Below, in pieces: positions 1 to 9,171 of a stretch of DNA of 64,000 nucleotides. Source of the DNA: Wolfiporia cocos (taxonomy: Eukaryota; Basidiomycota; Agaricomycetes; Polyporales; Phaeolaceae); contig JACCLO010000005.1 of the NCBI GenBank assembly GCA_029448655.1, positions 248,001 to 312,000 on the forward strand, given 5' to 3'. Made by a program: the position numbers and the translations under genes. How positions within the stretch are numbered: the stretch's first letter is position 1; every line of letters starts with the position of its first letter. The notes below the pieces were generated by a model, which was not told the DNA's origin, did no database searches, and saw nothing but the letters and a program-made list of their open reading frames with translations.

Positions 1-820
1 TGCGGTCTTGAGGCTCTCGCACATGTGGGATATCAAGAGTGGTTTAGACTGGGCGGTCTACTACCTCAAGGAACGGGAGTCGGAGATTCGCCCCGCACTA
101 CGCCTCCGTCTAGCTTGCAAATACGACATCACTGACTGGGTGCGGCCGGCGGTCTCCGCTCTGGTGACAAGTCCGGCATCAGAACTCAACAAGGACGATC
201 ATCAGTGGCTAGGATGGAATGCGTACGAACTCTTTGTGCGAGTACGTGAAGAACGAGAGAAGTTGCGCAAAACAGTGGGCTTTATCCCTCCAGACATTCG
301 GTTTAGCATTCCCGCGGCTTGTACGGAGGATAAGCACCGTGTGTGCATTCAAACCTGGGTAGAGAAGTGGACAATGGGTATAGGGAGGCAAGTCTGTCAT
401 CCTCATCCTATCTTTGAGCTGCCCCTTGCACTGGGCCTGGCCGAGGTCAAGAAGCTTGATCTTACAGGAATGACTAAGGAGTGTCGGCTCAATGCCATTG
501 AGCTAGTAGAAGAAGCTGGGGCATTCTTTGCAGAAGATCGGCTGGTCGATGAAGCAACAGCGGCATTCCTCAAGCTGCCAGTCGATGTGGATTCTGTGGA
601 AAACATAGAGCAGGGTCTCATAAAAAAGGTATGTACGTATCGAGGTGCACATTTCGAGGCTCAAATAACAACAGGGAGATCGTCCTGCATCATAGGATAT
701 TGCTGTCAGTGGCCTGGGGAAGTAGAGAGGTCCATAGCAGTGGACACCATACATAGCGAATGCACCTCAGCGATTCAGCGATGTAATGACTTCCACAAGA
801 CGCGATTTTACGAAGAATGA
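1..820 (+). CDS. BTB/POZ-domain protein, partial copy in left palindrome arm
   Basis: This is the 3' part of a BTB/POZ gene, cut by the window edge and identical to the minus-strand copy at 1336-2530. It covers the alpha-helical second half of a fungal BTB domain (reads LRLSHMWDIKSGLDW, then LRLACKYDITDW) and a C-terminal tail of about 200 residues. Fungal BTB proteins of this layout are poorly characterised; some act as substrate adaptors for cullin-3 ligases, but nothing here shows a partner. The frame stays open to a stop at 818-820. A GT donor just after the GLIKK codons (about 629) could instead splice out 48 nt and stop earlier. The end runs into the tandem GATTTTTGG array, so the last residues may not be biological. 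Confidence 0.7.
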   Translation, partial: AVLRLSHMWDIKSGLDWAVYYLKERESEIRPALRLRLACKYDITDWVRPAVSALVTSPASELNKDDHQWLGWNAYELFVRVREEREKLRKTVGFIPPDIRFSIPAACTEDKHRVCIQTWVEKWTMGIGRQVCHPHPIFELPLALGLAEVKKLDLTGMTKECRLNAIELVEEAGAFFAEDRLVDEATAAFLKLPVDVDSVENIEQGLIKKVCTYRGAHFEAQITTGRSSCIIGYCCQWPGEVERSIAVDTIHSECTSAIQRCNDFHKTRFYEE

Positions 821-823
821 TCT

Positions 824-954
824 AGCGATTTTTGGTCTCACGCGATTTTTGGTCTCGCGCGATTTTTGGTCTCGCGCGATTTTTGGTCGAGCGCGATTTT
901 TGATCGAGCGCGATTTTTGATCGAGCGATTTTTGGTCTCGCGCGATTTTTGGTC
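824..954 (+). repeat. Subterminal tandem array, about 17-nt unit (CGCGATTTTTGGTCTCG-like)
   Basis: About eight direct copies of a roughly 17-nt unit with core GCGATTTTTGG or GCGATTTTTGA lie between the BTB gene and the terminal inverted repeat. The mirror image is at 1202-1332, and two related copies (CGCGATTTTTGA, CGCGCGATTT) lie just inside the terminus at 13349-13376. Subterminal repeats like these often serve as transposase binding sites in DNA transposons; that role is inferred. Confidence 0.85.
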
Positions 955-1026
955 AGTGATCTAGCGATTTACAATATATTGAGTTTGTGAGCGAAGAATG
1001 AATCTCATACCATATTAGGAAAATTT

Positions 1027-1072
1027 ACACTCGTGCGATTTAACTTAATTTTTGTACAAAGTGGACACCATA
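1027..1072 (+). repeat. Element terminus (left-hand copy, facing right)
   Basis: This 46-bp terminal sequence ends in TTTTTGTACAAAGTGGACACCATA. It matches 13362-13407 at 43 of 46 positions in the same orientation, and its reverse complement is 1084-1129. The outermost TA on each copy fits a TA target duplication of the Tc1/mariner/pogo type, which is an inference. Confidence 0.75.
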
Positions 1073-1201
1073 TGACTCAAGTGTATGGTGTCCACTTTGT
1101 ACAAAAATTAAGTTAAATCGCACGAGTGTAAATTTTCCTAATATGGTATGAGATTCATTCTTCGCTCACAAACTCAATATATTGTAAATCGCTAGATCAC
1201 T

Positions 1202-1332
1202 GACCAAAAATCGCGCGAGACCAAAAATCGCTCGATCAAAAATCGCGCTCGATCAAAAATCGCGCTCGACCAAAAATCGCGCGAGACCAAAAATCGCGCG
1301 AGACCAAAAATCGCGTGAGACCAAAAATCGCT
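1202..1332 (-). repeat. Subterminal tandem array, mirror copy
   Basis: Reverse complement of the array at 824-954, with eight roughly 17-nt units of core CCAAAAATCGC. It separates the BTB stop codon from the terminal inverted repeat. Confidence 0.85.
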
Positions 1333-1335
1333 AGA

Positions 1336-2530
1336 TCATTCTTCGTAAAATCGCGTCTTGTGGAAGTCATTACATCGCTGAATCGCTGAGGTGCATTCGC
1401 TATGTATGGTGTCCACTGCTATGGACCTCTCTACTTCCCCAGGCCACTGACAGCAATATCCTATGATGCAGGACGATCTCCCTGTTGTTATTTGAGCCTC
1501 GAAATGTGCACCTCGATACGTACATACCTTTTTTATGAGACCCTGCTCTATGTTTTCCACAGAATCCACATCGACTGGCAGCTTGAGGAATGCCGCTGTT
1601 GCTTCATCGACCAGCCGATCTTCTGCAAAGAATGCCCCAGCTTCTTCTACTAGCTCAATGGCATTGAGCCGACACTCCTTAGTCATTCCTGTAAGATCAA
1701 GCTTCTTGACCTCGGCCAGGCCCAGTGCAAGGGGCAGCTCAAAGATAGGATGAGGATGACAGACTTGCCTCCCTATACCCATTGTCCACTTCTCTACCCA
1801 GGTTTGAATGCACACACGGTGCTTATCCTCCGTACAAGCCGCGGGAATGCTAAACCGAATGTCTGGAGGGATAAAGCCCACTGTTTTGCGCAACTTCTCT
1901 CGTTCTTCACGTACTCGCACAAAGAGTTCGTACGCATTCCATCCTAGCCACTGATGATCGTCCTTGTTGAGTTCTGATGCCGGACTTGTCACCAGAGCGG
2001 AGACCGCCGGCCGCACCCAGTCAGTGATGTCGTATTTGCAAGCTAGACGGAGGCGTAGTGCGGGGCGAATCTCCGACTCCCGTTCCTTGAGGTAGTAGAC
2101 CGCCCAGTCTAAACCACTCTTGATATCCCACATGTGCGAGAGCCTCAAGACCGCAATCAGGTGTTCAAGCTCATACGGTGGGCGTGACCATCTACACACA
2201 CAAACAAGTGATGTTCAATTGACACCAGAAACACATACAAGGGGTACTCACTCGCTATACAGAAACTTGCAGAGGTATTCGAACTCTTTCGCCGTGACAT
2301 GCCCCCAGCTGATCGCACGATCATCACTGCTGCCATCCGGCAGGCTGCCGTCGCCCTGAGGCATTGTGAACATGCTATGAAAAGCCTCAGCCTTCATTCT
2401 GAGAATTCCAACGTCAAGTTTAAAGAGAGTGTCCTCGAACTAGAGAGGGGTGAGAATTTTCGAACTATTCATAAGAATATGTACCCACACAAAAGACATA
2501 GGCTCCGTCATCAAAATAGAAATGCTTTGA
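1336..2530 (-). CDS. BTB/POZ-domain protein
   Basis: Three coding segments can be joined. The first (about 2530-2489) reads KHFYFDDGAYVFC. After a 49-nt intron (2488-2440), 2439-2252 reads FEDTLFKLD and continues to KEFEYLCKFLYSE. After a 60-nt intron (2251-2192), 2191 onward continues WSRPPYELEHLIAVLRLSHMW. This is the order of a fungal BTB fold: FYFDDG strand, EDTLFKLD, then the helices. The N-terminus is unresolved: a TAA lies just upstream, and an ATG at 2605 would need an improbable 31-nt intron. The C-terminus is either the open-frame stop at 1336 or, after a 48-nt intron, a TAG at 1461. It sits immediately inside an element terminus and is duplicated exactly in the left palindrome arm. 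Confidence 0.75.
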
Positions 2531-2972
2531 CCGTACTTTCTTAGATGGTAGGGTGCTTGGGGGGGGTTACAAGCCCATCAGATGGATGGGCAGCATTCGA
2601 CTCCATTTTGTCGTGTAGCTAGACGAAATCGACACTAACGGTGGTTTGCTTAGATTTAAGCGCCATGATCACGTGCATACCAGCGCACCAGCCTCAGTGA
2701 ATGCATACTGATTTTCTCCGTGCTACCAGACTTTTATAGGGTAATTAGAGAAATGCTATGATGTACACATGCAGTCTGACTCGAGATCCAAGCTTGCCTG
2801 CAGTCAATTCTTTCTCCAAGACGCAGACTTAATCATTTACTTCACGACCGGCAAGCGCCCACACACACATCGGCAAAACGCGAACCCTCATATCTAGTCC
2901 GCTAACTATTGTAAATACCAGCTCGGTAGATATACGTAGATACGAGCAGATACTATGTGTGGGGTAATGGCA

Positions 2973-3152
2973 GGATCAACGAGGACCGAAATATAATTTG
3001 TGTGATCAATGAGGACCGAAATACTATTTTAAGGATCAACAAGGACTGACAAGTTATTTGCAGGATCAACGAGGACCGAGATAGGATCAACGAGGACTGA
3101 AATGTCAAATTGCAGGATCACAGAGGACAGATGTATTAATTGCAGGGTTAGA
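2973..3152 (+). repeat. 30-bp minisatellite (GGATCAACGAGGACCGAAAT core)
   Basis: Six direct copies of a unit with core GGATCAACGAGGACCGAAAT start at 2973, 3003, 3033, 3063, 3084 and 3115. Spacing is 30, 30, 30, 21 and 31 nt. Copies differ by a few substitutions, and the AT-rich remainder of each unit varies. It lies directly left of the MITE-like element and outside any supported gene. The 360 bases between the BTB gene and this array show nothing else I can support. Confidence 0.85.
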
Positions 3153-3178
3153 GAAGATGGACATGTTCATTTTCGGTA

Positions 3179-3786
3179 AGGCTCCAACCATATACCATGT
3201 ATACATGGTTTCATATATATACTATATACATGTATTTACACGTGGCCGAGTACATGGTATATACATAGTATATTATATGGTATATGGTTGTTGTGAATGC
3301 ATTCATATTAGACCCTCAAATTGTTGTTTTGAATATGTACATGAGCTAGTTATGTGTCTTACAGATTGTATGGTGCAGTGGCAATATGAGATTTGGACAA
3401 TCTGGTGGCCACTGTGCAAATGCAAAGATGTTAAGTCATAATTCACATACTCTGCTTACCCTCTCATTTGGTGGAAGGTAAGATCAGATTTATGTTTATG
3501 CTATATATTATCCCACATAGTGATTGCATCATGCATTAGACTCATGTGTAGAAGTTTCCCATCATCTCACACATTGTGCACAATTCCTAAGCCATTCCAG
3601 CTACTAGTGTGGCTGGAGACAATCTCCAGAGCCATATGGGCAAGGCAATGGCTATGTCAAGATGTCTGAAAAATCTACCATCTGAAAACCATGTAAACCA
3701 TGTATATACCATGTATATATCATGTATATCCCATATACCATATATTTACTGATTTCCTCTACATGTATATTATATGGTTGGAGCCT
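3179..3786. mobile_element. 608-bp MITE-like element with TIRs and TA flanks
   Basis: The left end reads AGGCTCCAACCATATA and the right end is its exact inverted copy TATATGGTTGGAGCCT, each flanked by TA (3177-3178 and 3787-3788). The inner ends are filled with repeated CATGTATATACCATGTATAT-type motifs. No convincing coding frame is present. A short non-coding element with TIRs and a TA duplication fits a Tc1/mariner-type MITE; the superfamily is an inference from the TA flanks alone. Confidence 0.7.
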
Positions 3787-3788
3787 TA

Positions 3789-4645
3789 ATTACAGGACTA
3801 ATGTCACAGCAGTAGTACCAATGGCAGTTTAAAGACACATAGCTTTACTTAGTAATATGCACAGTCCCTCAGAGAGCATGTAAAACAGAAGCTCATAGAT
3901 TCATGCACAACAGATCAGTTACAACTACCAGTACTACTTTCCACTAAAGCACATGAAGCTGGGCGTGTGTAGTATGGGAAGGCGTCTGGGTATCTGAGCA
4001 TGATGCAGCTCCTATCCGATTTAGCAAGTCCCTTACTTGATCAGGCACCCCTTTGTGTCATACTTTGTAATCTGTCATACTTTCAGTCGGCTCTCAAAAC
4101 TTGTAAAGTACCATAAAGACTAGCTCTCGATGCTGTTAACGCGTGCATCCTTTTTTCTCTCAAACCATGTTGGGTTCAGGCTGTTGCCCATGCATGCCTC
4201 ACCCATCCTCCACTCTCCCATGTCTCTCTTTTCTTTCTCCTTCCACTCTTGATGCCACATGTTGTGGTCTTTGGAATTGTGCATATATGCACAGCTCATC
4301 CTGGCGCCTCGGCCAGGTTCAGCAGTGGCTTGACCTTGGGAAGCAGACCCACGATGGATGGGCAGACGGCTCCATCGAGCTGTGCATCGTGCATCATGCT
4401 CAGATGTTTGAGATGTACTCTGATATGGTGTTCAATAGATGCATCTTACAAAGTCTCGGGCAAGGAGGGTGTGCAGCCCTTGCACATAACACTGGGAGGG
4501 AAGGCTAAGTTCGAGCTTGTACGTGTTCATGTTCTGCGCTGTGATGGACCTGCCTGATGCGTCTGCATGGTGTGCATGTTGTTGATGAATTTCAAGTCGG
4601 TGAGTTGAGGTCATTGATGCACACATATATGGACGGTGTCTAGGT
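3789..4645. other. No supported gene
   Basis: This 0.86-kb stretch lies between the MITE-like element and the 3' end of the transposase gene. Short open frames near 4143-4557 overlap each other and show no family resemblance, so I see no gene here. The far 3' UTR or terminus of the transposon may lie here, but no inverted partner was found upstream of the transposase gene. Confidence 0.5.
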
Positions 4646-6684
4646 CTAATCCTCTTCATTGTGGTATACAATGTGATTCAATAGATATAATGCCCGACCC
4701 CATAGCTCTGCCCGTGGACGCCAGATGGGTTCAGGAAGGCTCACTACAAGTTCCTTCCTCCCTCGTCGACCACTGCGTATTGTCTCCTCAGCTTCATAGC
4801 CATCCTCTAGCTCATCAGGTAGTAGTCCATATCCCTCTGGGAGCATGGCATTCTGTTCTGAAGCCATCAGTGTCTCAAAATAAAGTTCAAGATCATTGTC
4901 GTTCAAAGGACACCCATGTGCAGGGACATCGATAGCATCGTGGCGGATTTGGTCTTGTTGCAGATCTGCAATCTGATCTGGTAGCTCCACCACTGCCTCA
5001 TCAGTGTCACTGCTTTCACCTTCAGATTCAGACTCCTCTTCCGGTGGATGACCGGCACCTGTTTGACCCCTCCGTCTTTGCCACCGTGTTCCATCTGGTG
5101 TGGTTCCATAGTACTGATGGAGTAGATCAGGGTGTATGTCAGCACCATCATCCATATAAACACCATTCATTGTTTGCCCAAGAAATCGCAGGTCCTGTAG
5201 TATGCTAAATTCGAGGTCACTTGCCATGAAATCTGCATGTAACTCACATTAGGGCATTGATTTTTTGTGTCAGGTCCACGGATAGGATGTGAGTTCCATT
5301 CAGCTTGAAAGGTCCGACAGTCTGCATTGATGTCATCCAGAAATAAAGTATGCAAGAGCCACAGGTGATGTTGCTCTGTGCGATTAAGTCGGTGCCGTCG
5401 TTCAAGGCGGGTAAAGAATGCACGCCACTCTCGACAAAAATGTCGTCCAACTTCCACCCACAGTCGCTCGATGCGAGTGTTTCGCATGGAACTTAGTGTG
5501 ACAATCAGAAATCTCTATGAGACATCTAACAGTTTTTATTACATACCTTCCCCACATAAATGATGCACGGTTTGGTCCTCGCCGCATGATCATCCATACC
5601 GACACATCCACGTTCTCACCTCCACGATCACCACGTACTCGAGAAGGAGCCCCGTATTGCTCTACACCCTGCAGAAACACATCCAAGACTGTAGATGCAA
5701 GATTATTTGTGCTTGCACGCATGGCTGTAATCTGTATAGATGTAAGTCGCTGTTGGAAGGAAATTAGTAACAACGCCTTCGACACACCGTACGGCAAAAG
5801 CCATCAATAAATCCATGTATCACAATCCCCCACTGGATCAGCTTGTGATGCCCGTCGCAATGCCATAGCGCGTTGGGACGTGACGACTTGTATTTGCGAC
5901 GGTTGATGGCACGCTGATGTCGCAACACATGGCCGAGCTGGTCAACACGTGCAAGCGAGTCGTACAGCCGCGATTTTTGGATGCGTAAGCCATGATGTAG
6001 TAGGTAGCCTCTAAGGTATCGTATGCCAGCCTTGGGCTTATGCTGCTTATAGGTCTTCACAAGGAGATCAAGCTGATGAGGTGGAATATCTGCCCAAGAT
6101 TTCGACAGTCCATACACACGCATATTGCGGCGGACGGTGTGTCGATGGACTCCCAAGGTGCGTGCAAGCTTCGTTAGTGAGATGTTGCGATTGTCCGAGA
6201 CTGCATCCTGTAGAAAGGGACGAGATATTTCCTTTCGTGGCCGACCTCGCCGCCCGGGAGCACGCTGTGTGCTGATAGGGTCAATGTACGTTATATGTCC
6301 GTACTCTCTTATTGTGCACAGCATTATTAGCATATAAACGATCTAGTATAGGCATATTCACAATTACCTTCCATCCATGGCATCGACTGCATCCTGCAGT
6401 CGAACAATCAAGTCTGCAAGGATATGGGCCACGCCTTCAAGCCAATCGTCAGAGATGCCAGCTGTATGTTGGCCTACCGCCGACATAATTGGAATAATCT
6501 CATTTTTCATCCTATCAAGGTGGTACTGGAGGCGGAGGGGATCTTGTTCTTCCTGTTGGATGAGCCTAGCAGCACGGCTATAGGCCTCGGTTATGCGCCG
6601 GTGAGCACTCCGAAGGTTTGCATCCCAGCCATCAGGAGTTCCAGAAGGAGGAAGAGCAGGGAATTGTTGGACTAATGACCCCAT
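4646..6684 (-). CDS. DDE integrase-core transposase, five exons, intact
   Basis: Exons 6684-6368, 6307-5788, 5731-5547, 5491-5248 and 5194-4646 join in phase (introns 60, 56, 55 and 53 nt) into one frame of about 604 residues. The N-terminal 105 residues are helical. A Lys/Arg-rich GRRGRPRK stretch is followed by a helix-turn-helix (LTKLARTLGVHRHTVRRNM). The catalytic core shows WHCDGHHKL, then RGDRGGEN, then NTRIERLWVEVG, giving a plausible D-D-E triad. The C-terminus is acidic (EEESESEGESSD). It resembles the integrase-core family common in Agaricomycetes, akin to rve-type IS3/IS481-like eukaryotic transposons; the superfamily name is not certain. No stop or frameshift was found, so it may be recently active or domesticated. 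Confidence 0.85.
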
Positions 6685-7005
6685 TAAAAGTGCCAGGGAT
6701 CACAGCTCAGAAGCGGCCGAGATGAGGACTACTGTGATTGCATTGCCACAACGGGGGATGGCAGTCTCGTACCAATATGATCGGAACCATTTGATCGGGA
6801 CTATGCTCAGACCCAGTTGACGGTATGTATATGCGCCTTTGTTATTTTTCACACCACGAAGATGCTATGTTGTACATTCATGAGAAACACAAATGTACAT
6901 TTGCATTGCCTTCGCCGCCTTTGGTGACCCCTGCCTTGCACCGCACGTATGTTGCGGTAATACCACTGGCACGCGAGGCAGGACTCCCTCCTCTGATTCA
7001 CGCCC
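6685..7005. other. No supported gene; transposase upstream region
   Basis: Sequence upstream of the transposase start. Short motifs GATCGGAACC and GATCGGGACT (6780-6806) faintly resemble the minisatellite core at 2973-3152 but are too short to call. No coding evidence. Confidence 0.4.
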
Positions 7006-7406
7006 GTGGTGGACTCTGCGCTACTATCCATCGACGCCGCCCTGTCCGTCCTGGCGTTGGTGCCACTAGACACGACGACCCTCCAAGCGGCAAAAAAAAT
7101 CGCGCTCGTGCTCAGGTGCGCGCCCCTATTCCCTCTGATGCCCGTGCAGACGACAGTCTGGCTCGAGACACTCACCGATGCCGCCCTCACGCTGCTCACT
7201 GTGCTCCCCTTCCTCCCTCCCCGCGCCGCTCCCTGTGCTCCTGCGGCACCCGACGCCCACGTTCCCCGCGCTCCTGTGGGCGTCACCGCTGCTCGCGGCG
7301 GGCGCGCTTGTGTGCGTGCTCTGCACGGCTCGTGTGCTTCCGCGCGCTGGGCATGCTTTCATGTTCGAGCTTGCGATCGCGCCGGGGCATGCGCCCATCA
7401 CGTGCG
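7006..7406 (+). pseudogene. Isoprenylcysteine methyltransferase-like pseudogene, 5' part
   Basis: GC-rich sequence whose translation ends HAFMFELAIAPGHAPITC. This is similar to the FTFELA...H.LVT.GPYAYVRHP region of fungal ICMT/STE14-like membrane methyltransferases, which methylate the C-terminal prenylcysteine at the ER. A hydrophobic stretch (LLAAGALVCVLCTA) precedes it. The upstream frame (VLALVPLDTTTLQAAKK...) is shifted relative to this one between about 7200 and 7225, and there is no convincing ATG start. The frame is then broken by the insert at 7407-9155 and resumes at 9172. The first TSD copy is 7391-7406. Confidence 0.5.
7391..7406 (+). repeat. Target-site duplication, left copy
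   Basis: GCGCCCATCACGTGCG, identical to 9156-9171. The neighbouring bases differ on both sides (T/C before, T/G after), so the duplication is exactly 16 bp. Confidence 0.85.
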
Positions 7407-9155
7407 TCGCACGTCCTCTCTTACCACCACCATCGCCTTAGGCGCTAACGTACCGTCCACCCATACGCCGACCCCCACGCACCGTCTCTCCCACCATGAA
7501 CACCCAACGCACCGTCCCCAACACCCAGAGGGTCCAAACCGAAACCACATCCGCCACCTTTGCATTTGATCTACTTTTCAACGCTGCCCAGAGTATCCAC
7601 CGGGCACACGAAACCAACTCCTCCAACTATGCTCTTCCACTTTGGAAGACTCACGTATCCTACCTCTTTACCGCAATCCAACATGGAGCTGACGAAATCG
7701 CTCACACCGAAGCCCTCACCTTACTCACAGTGCGAGACACAGTCCGCCAACTCGCCAACCACTTAGACGCCATTCTGGCACCTACTTTTCCCAACCCTAT
7801 GCCCTACCCTATTCCCACACCTCCACCCTCACCGCCTGCTGTACGCACCACTATCCAGACCCATCAGGCGCCATACATCAAACACTTAGTCACCACCTCC
7901 CGAATCCCACGACGCAAAACACCCCTGCCCAAACTCCATTGGGTACCCAACAAACCACCTACTCCCAACCCTACCCCTCCTGTAACCTCACCAGCGATTA
8001 CCTCAACCCCAACTGTTACCGTCAAATCACCTAAACAGTCCACTACCCCACCGCCTCCTCCCACACGCAACCACTCCCCCACACCATCCGCTCATACAGC
8101 GGATTCGGACGACACTGCTCACCCCCAACTCACCCACAACTCACCCACGCCCACTCCTTCGGAACTATCCGCCGAAGACTACGCCATCAATTATGGCACC
8201 CTCGCTGAACGTGCCATGTTTCCCCAATATTTTGGCCCTGATGGCCGACGTCTCACTCCCCCAATTCACTCACCCGTCTCTCAATCACCCATCCCATCTG
8301 CACCCCCACTCCCTTCACCCATAACCACTCCTCCCTCCGTGGCTACCCCTGCGGACACCACCGACGATTCTCCTCCTCAATCATGCAGACCGCTTTGGGT
8401 TGATCAAACTATGACAGCCCTCCTGGAACCTCCCATGTACGACCACCCCATCGGACCTACACCTTCCCTCGACATGATTCGTAATACCAAACCTCCCACC
8501 CCGATCCCTAACACTTACACTGTCCAAATCAACGGCATCGCCTGTCGCTACGCTGACGGCACTCAAGTCACCAATCAAGACCTTGCCGACGAATTCTTTT
8601 ACGCACTCCGTCGAACTCCCTTCTACACCATTGCTCCACGACCATACCCCTTTACACCTCACTTCATACGTTGGATGAACCCCAACATCCCTGACCACAA
8701 GACGCACTCCTCTGTTCTCCTCTCGTTCACCGATGCCGACGACGGCCATATACTCAAAGCGCTCGAGAGCGCCATCCATGACTTTAACTACGGCGTCATC
8801 ACCTCCCACTTCCACGGACGCGTATCCATGACTATCCGTTCTCGTACCTGACCGCCTTCCCACATGCCACCTTGCAAGAAGTCCGGGTTCTTCTGCTACG
8901 TACTTTTCCTCTTAGTTTTCACCTCCCATTTTTTCTTTTCTCTCTACGTATCACTAGAGCGATTGGTGTCGCCTAACCTCGGGGCTTCTTCCATCTGCTC
9001 GCCCTCTCCTACGATACATAACCGACGTACGACCCCGCACACCACTCTACTCGTGTCTTTCGTAAACTATCACCTTCGACCTTGGGCTCTCGTTAGCTGC
9101 CGCACATGTACTTAGGATACTGACTGCGGGATATAAATGGTTGTCTCTCTCTCTC
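7407..9155 (+). mobile_element. 1.75-kb retroposed insert bounded by 16-bp duplication
   Basis: The insert is flanked by identical copies of GCGCCCATCACGTGCG. Removing it with one copy restores a continuous ICMT-like frame (...GHAPITC then GQYARVYLKLGG). It holds a 90-nt leader, one intronless 451-codon ORF on the plus strand, about 300 nt of 3' UTR, and ends in a TCTCTCTC run. There are no terminal inverted or long terminal repeats. A target duplication longer than 10 bp with no terminal repeats is typical of LINE-type retroposition. No reverse transcriptase is encoded, so the element is non-autonomous or a retroposed gene copy. Confidence 0.75.
7496..8851 (+). CDS. Single-exon Pro/Thr-rich ORF in retroposed insert, possibly ORF1/gag-like
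   Basis: 451 residues without introns in a genome where nearly every gene has many. The N-terminal 100 residues are helical. Residues about 100-320 are Pro/Thr/Ser-rich low complexity (runs such as TPPPPPTRNHSPTPS). The C-terminal 110 residues form a compact domain with VQINGIACRYADGTQV and HSSVLLSFTDADDGHIL. That last part recalls the RRM-like piece of fungal LINE ORF1 proteins (SSV.LSFTD pattern), but the likeness is weak. Codon use is strongly C-ending, unlike the flanking pseudogene. There is no zinc knuckle, endonuclease or reverse transcriptase. It could also be a retroposed host gene. Function unknown. Confidence 0.6.
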   Translation: MNTQRTVPNTQRVQTETTSATFAFDLLFNAAQSIHRAHETNSSNYALPLWKTHVSYLFTAIQHGADEIAHTEALTLLTVRDTVRQLANHLDAILAPTFPNPMPYPIPTPPPSPPAVRTTIQTHQAPYIKHLVTTSRIPRRKTPLPKLHWVPNKPPTPNPTPPVTSPAITSTPTVTVKSPKQSTTPPPPPTRNHSPTPSAHTADSDDTAHPQLTHNSPTPTPSELSAEDYAINYGTLAERAMFPQYFGPDGRRLTPPIHSPVSQSPIPSAPPLPSPITTPPSVATPADTTDDSPPQSCRPLWVDQTMTALLEPPMYDHPIGPTPSLDMIRNTKPPTPIPNTYTVQINGIACRYADGTQVTNQDLADEFFYALRRTPFYTIAPRPYPFTPHFIRWMNPNIPDHKTHSSVLLSFTDADDGHILKALESAIHDFNYGVITSHFHGRVSMTIRSRT

Positions 9156-9171
9156 GCGCCCATCACGTGCG
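9156..9171 (+). repeat. Target-site duplication, right copy
   Basis: GCGCCCATCACGTGCG, identical to 7391-7406, directly after the TCTCTCTC tail of the insert. Confidence 0.85.

Larger units (their letters stand above)
1..2155. repeat. Perfect large inverted repeat (palindrome) with 11-nt spacer
   Basis: Positions 1-1072 are the reverse complement of 1084-2155; paired positions sum to 2156, and the only unpaired part is the spacer TGACTCAAGTG at 1073-1083. The stretches I compared by eye (tandem array, terminal sequence, coding part) are identical, and the two arms encode the same protein. The left arm runs off the window, so the true length is unknown. The axis falls exactly at the outer end of a transposon-like terminus (GTGGACACCATA / TATGGTGTCCAC). 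This fits two copies of one element inserted head to head; a fold-back assembly artefact cannot be excluded from sequence alone. Confidence 0.95.

Noticed and set aside
503..754. Open frames antisense to the BTB gene in both arms (also 1402-1653, 1535-1753, 1750-1947)
   Set aside because: They are shadows of the BTB coding frame with no independent motif, and are mirrored only because the region is palindromic.
1073..1083. Spacer TGACTCAAGTG versus GAGTCATGCG at 13408 as an 8-10 bp target duplication
   Set aside because: Only 7 of 10 positions match; the shared TA next to the inverted repeats is a simpler duplication.
3157..3441. 94-codon frame over the left end of the MITE
   Set aside because: Low complexity (Tyr/Met/Ile-rich from ATGTATATAC repeats) and crosses the element boundary.
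6825..7448. 207-codon plus frame over the methyltransferase-like region
   Set aside because: Arg/Pro/Ala-rich translation of GC-rich DNA in the wrong frame; the ICMT-like motif lies in another frame.
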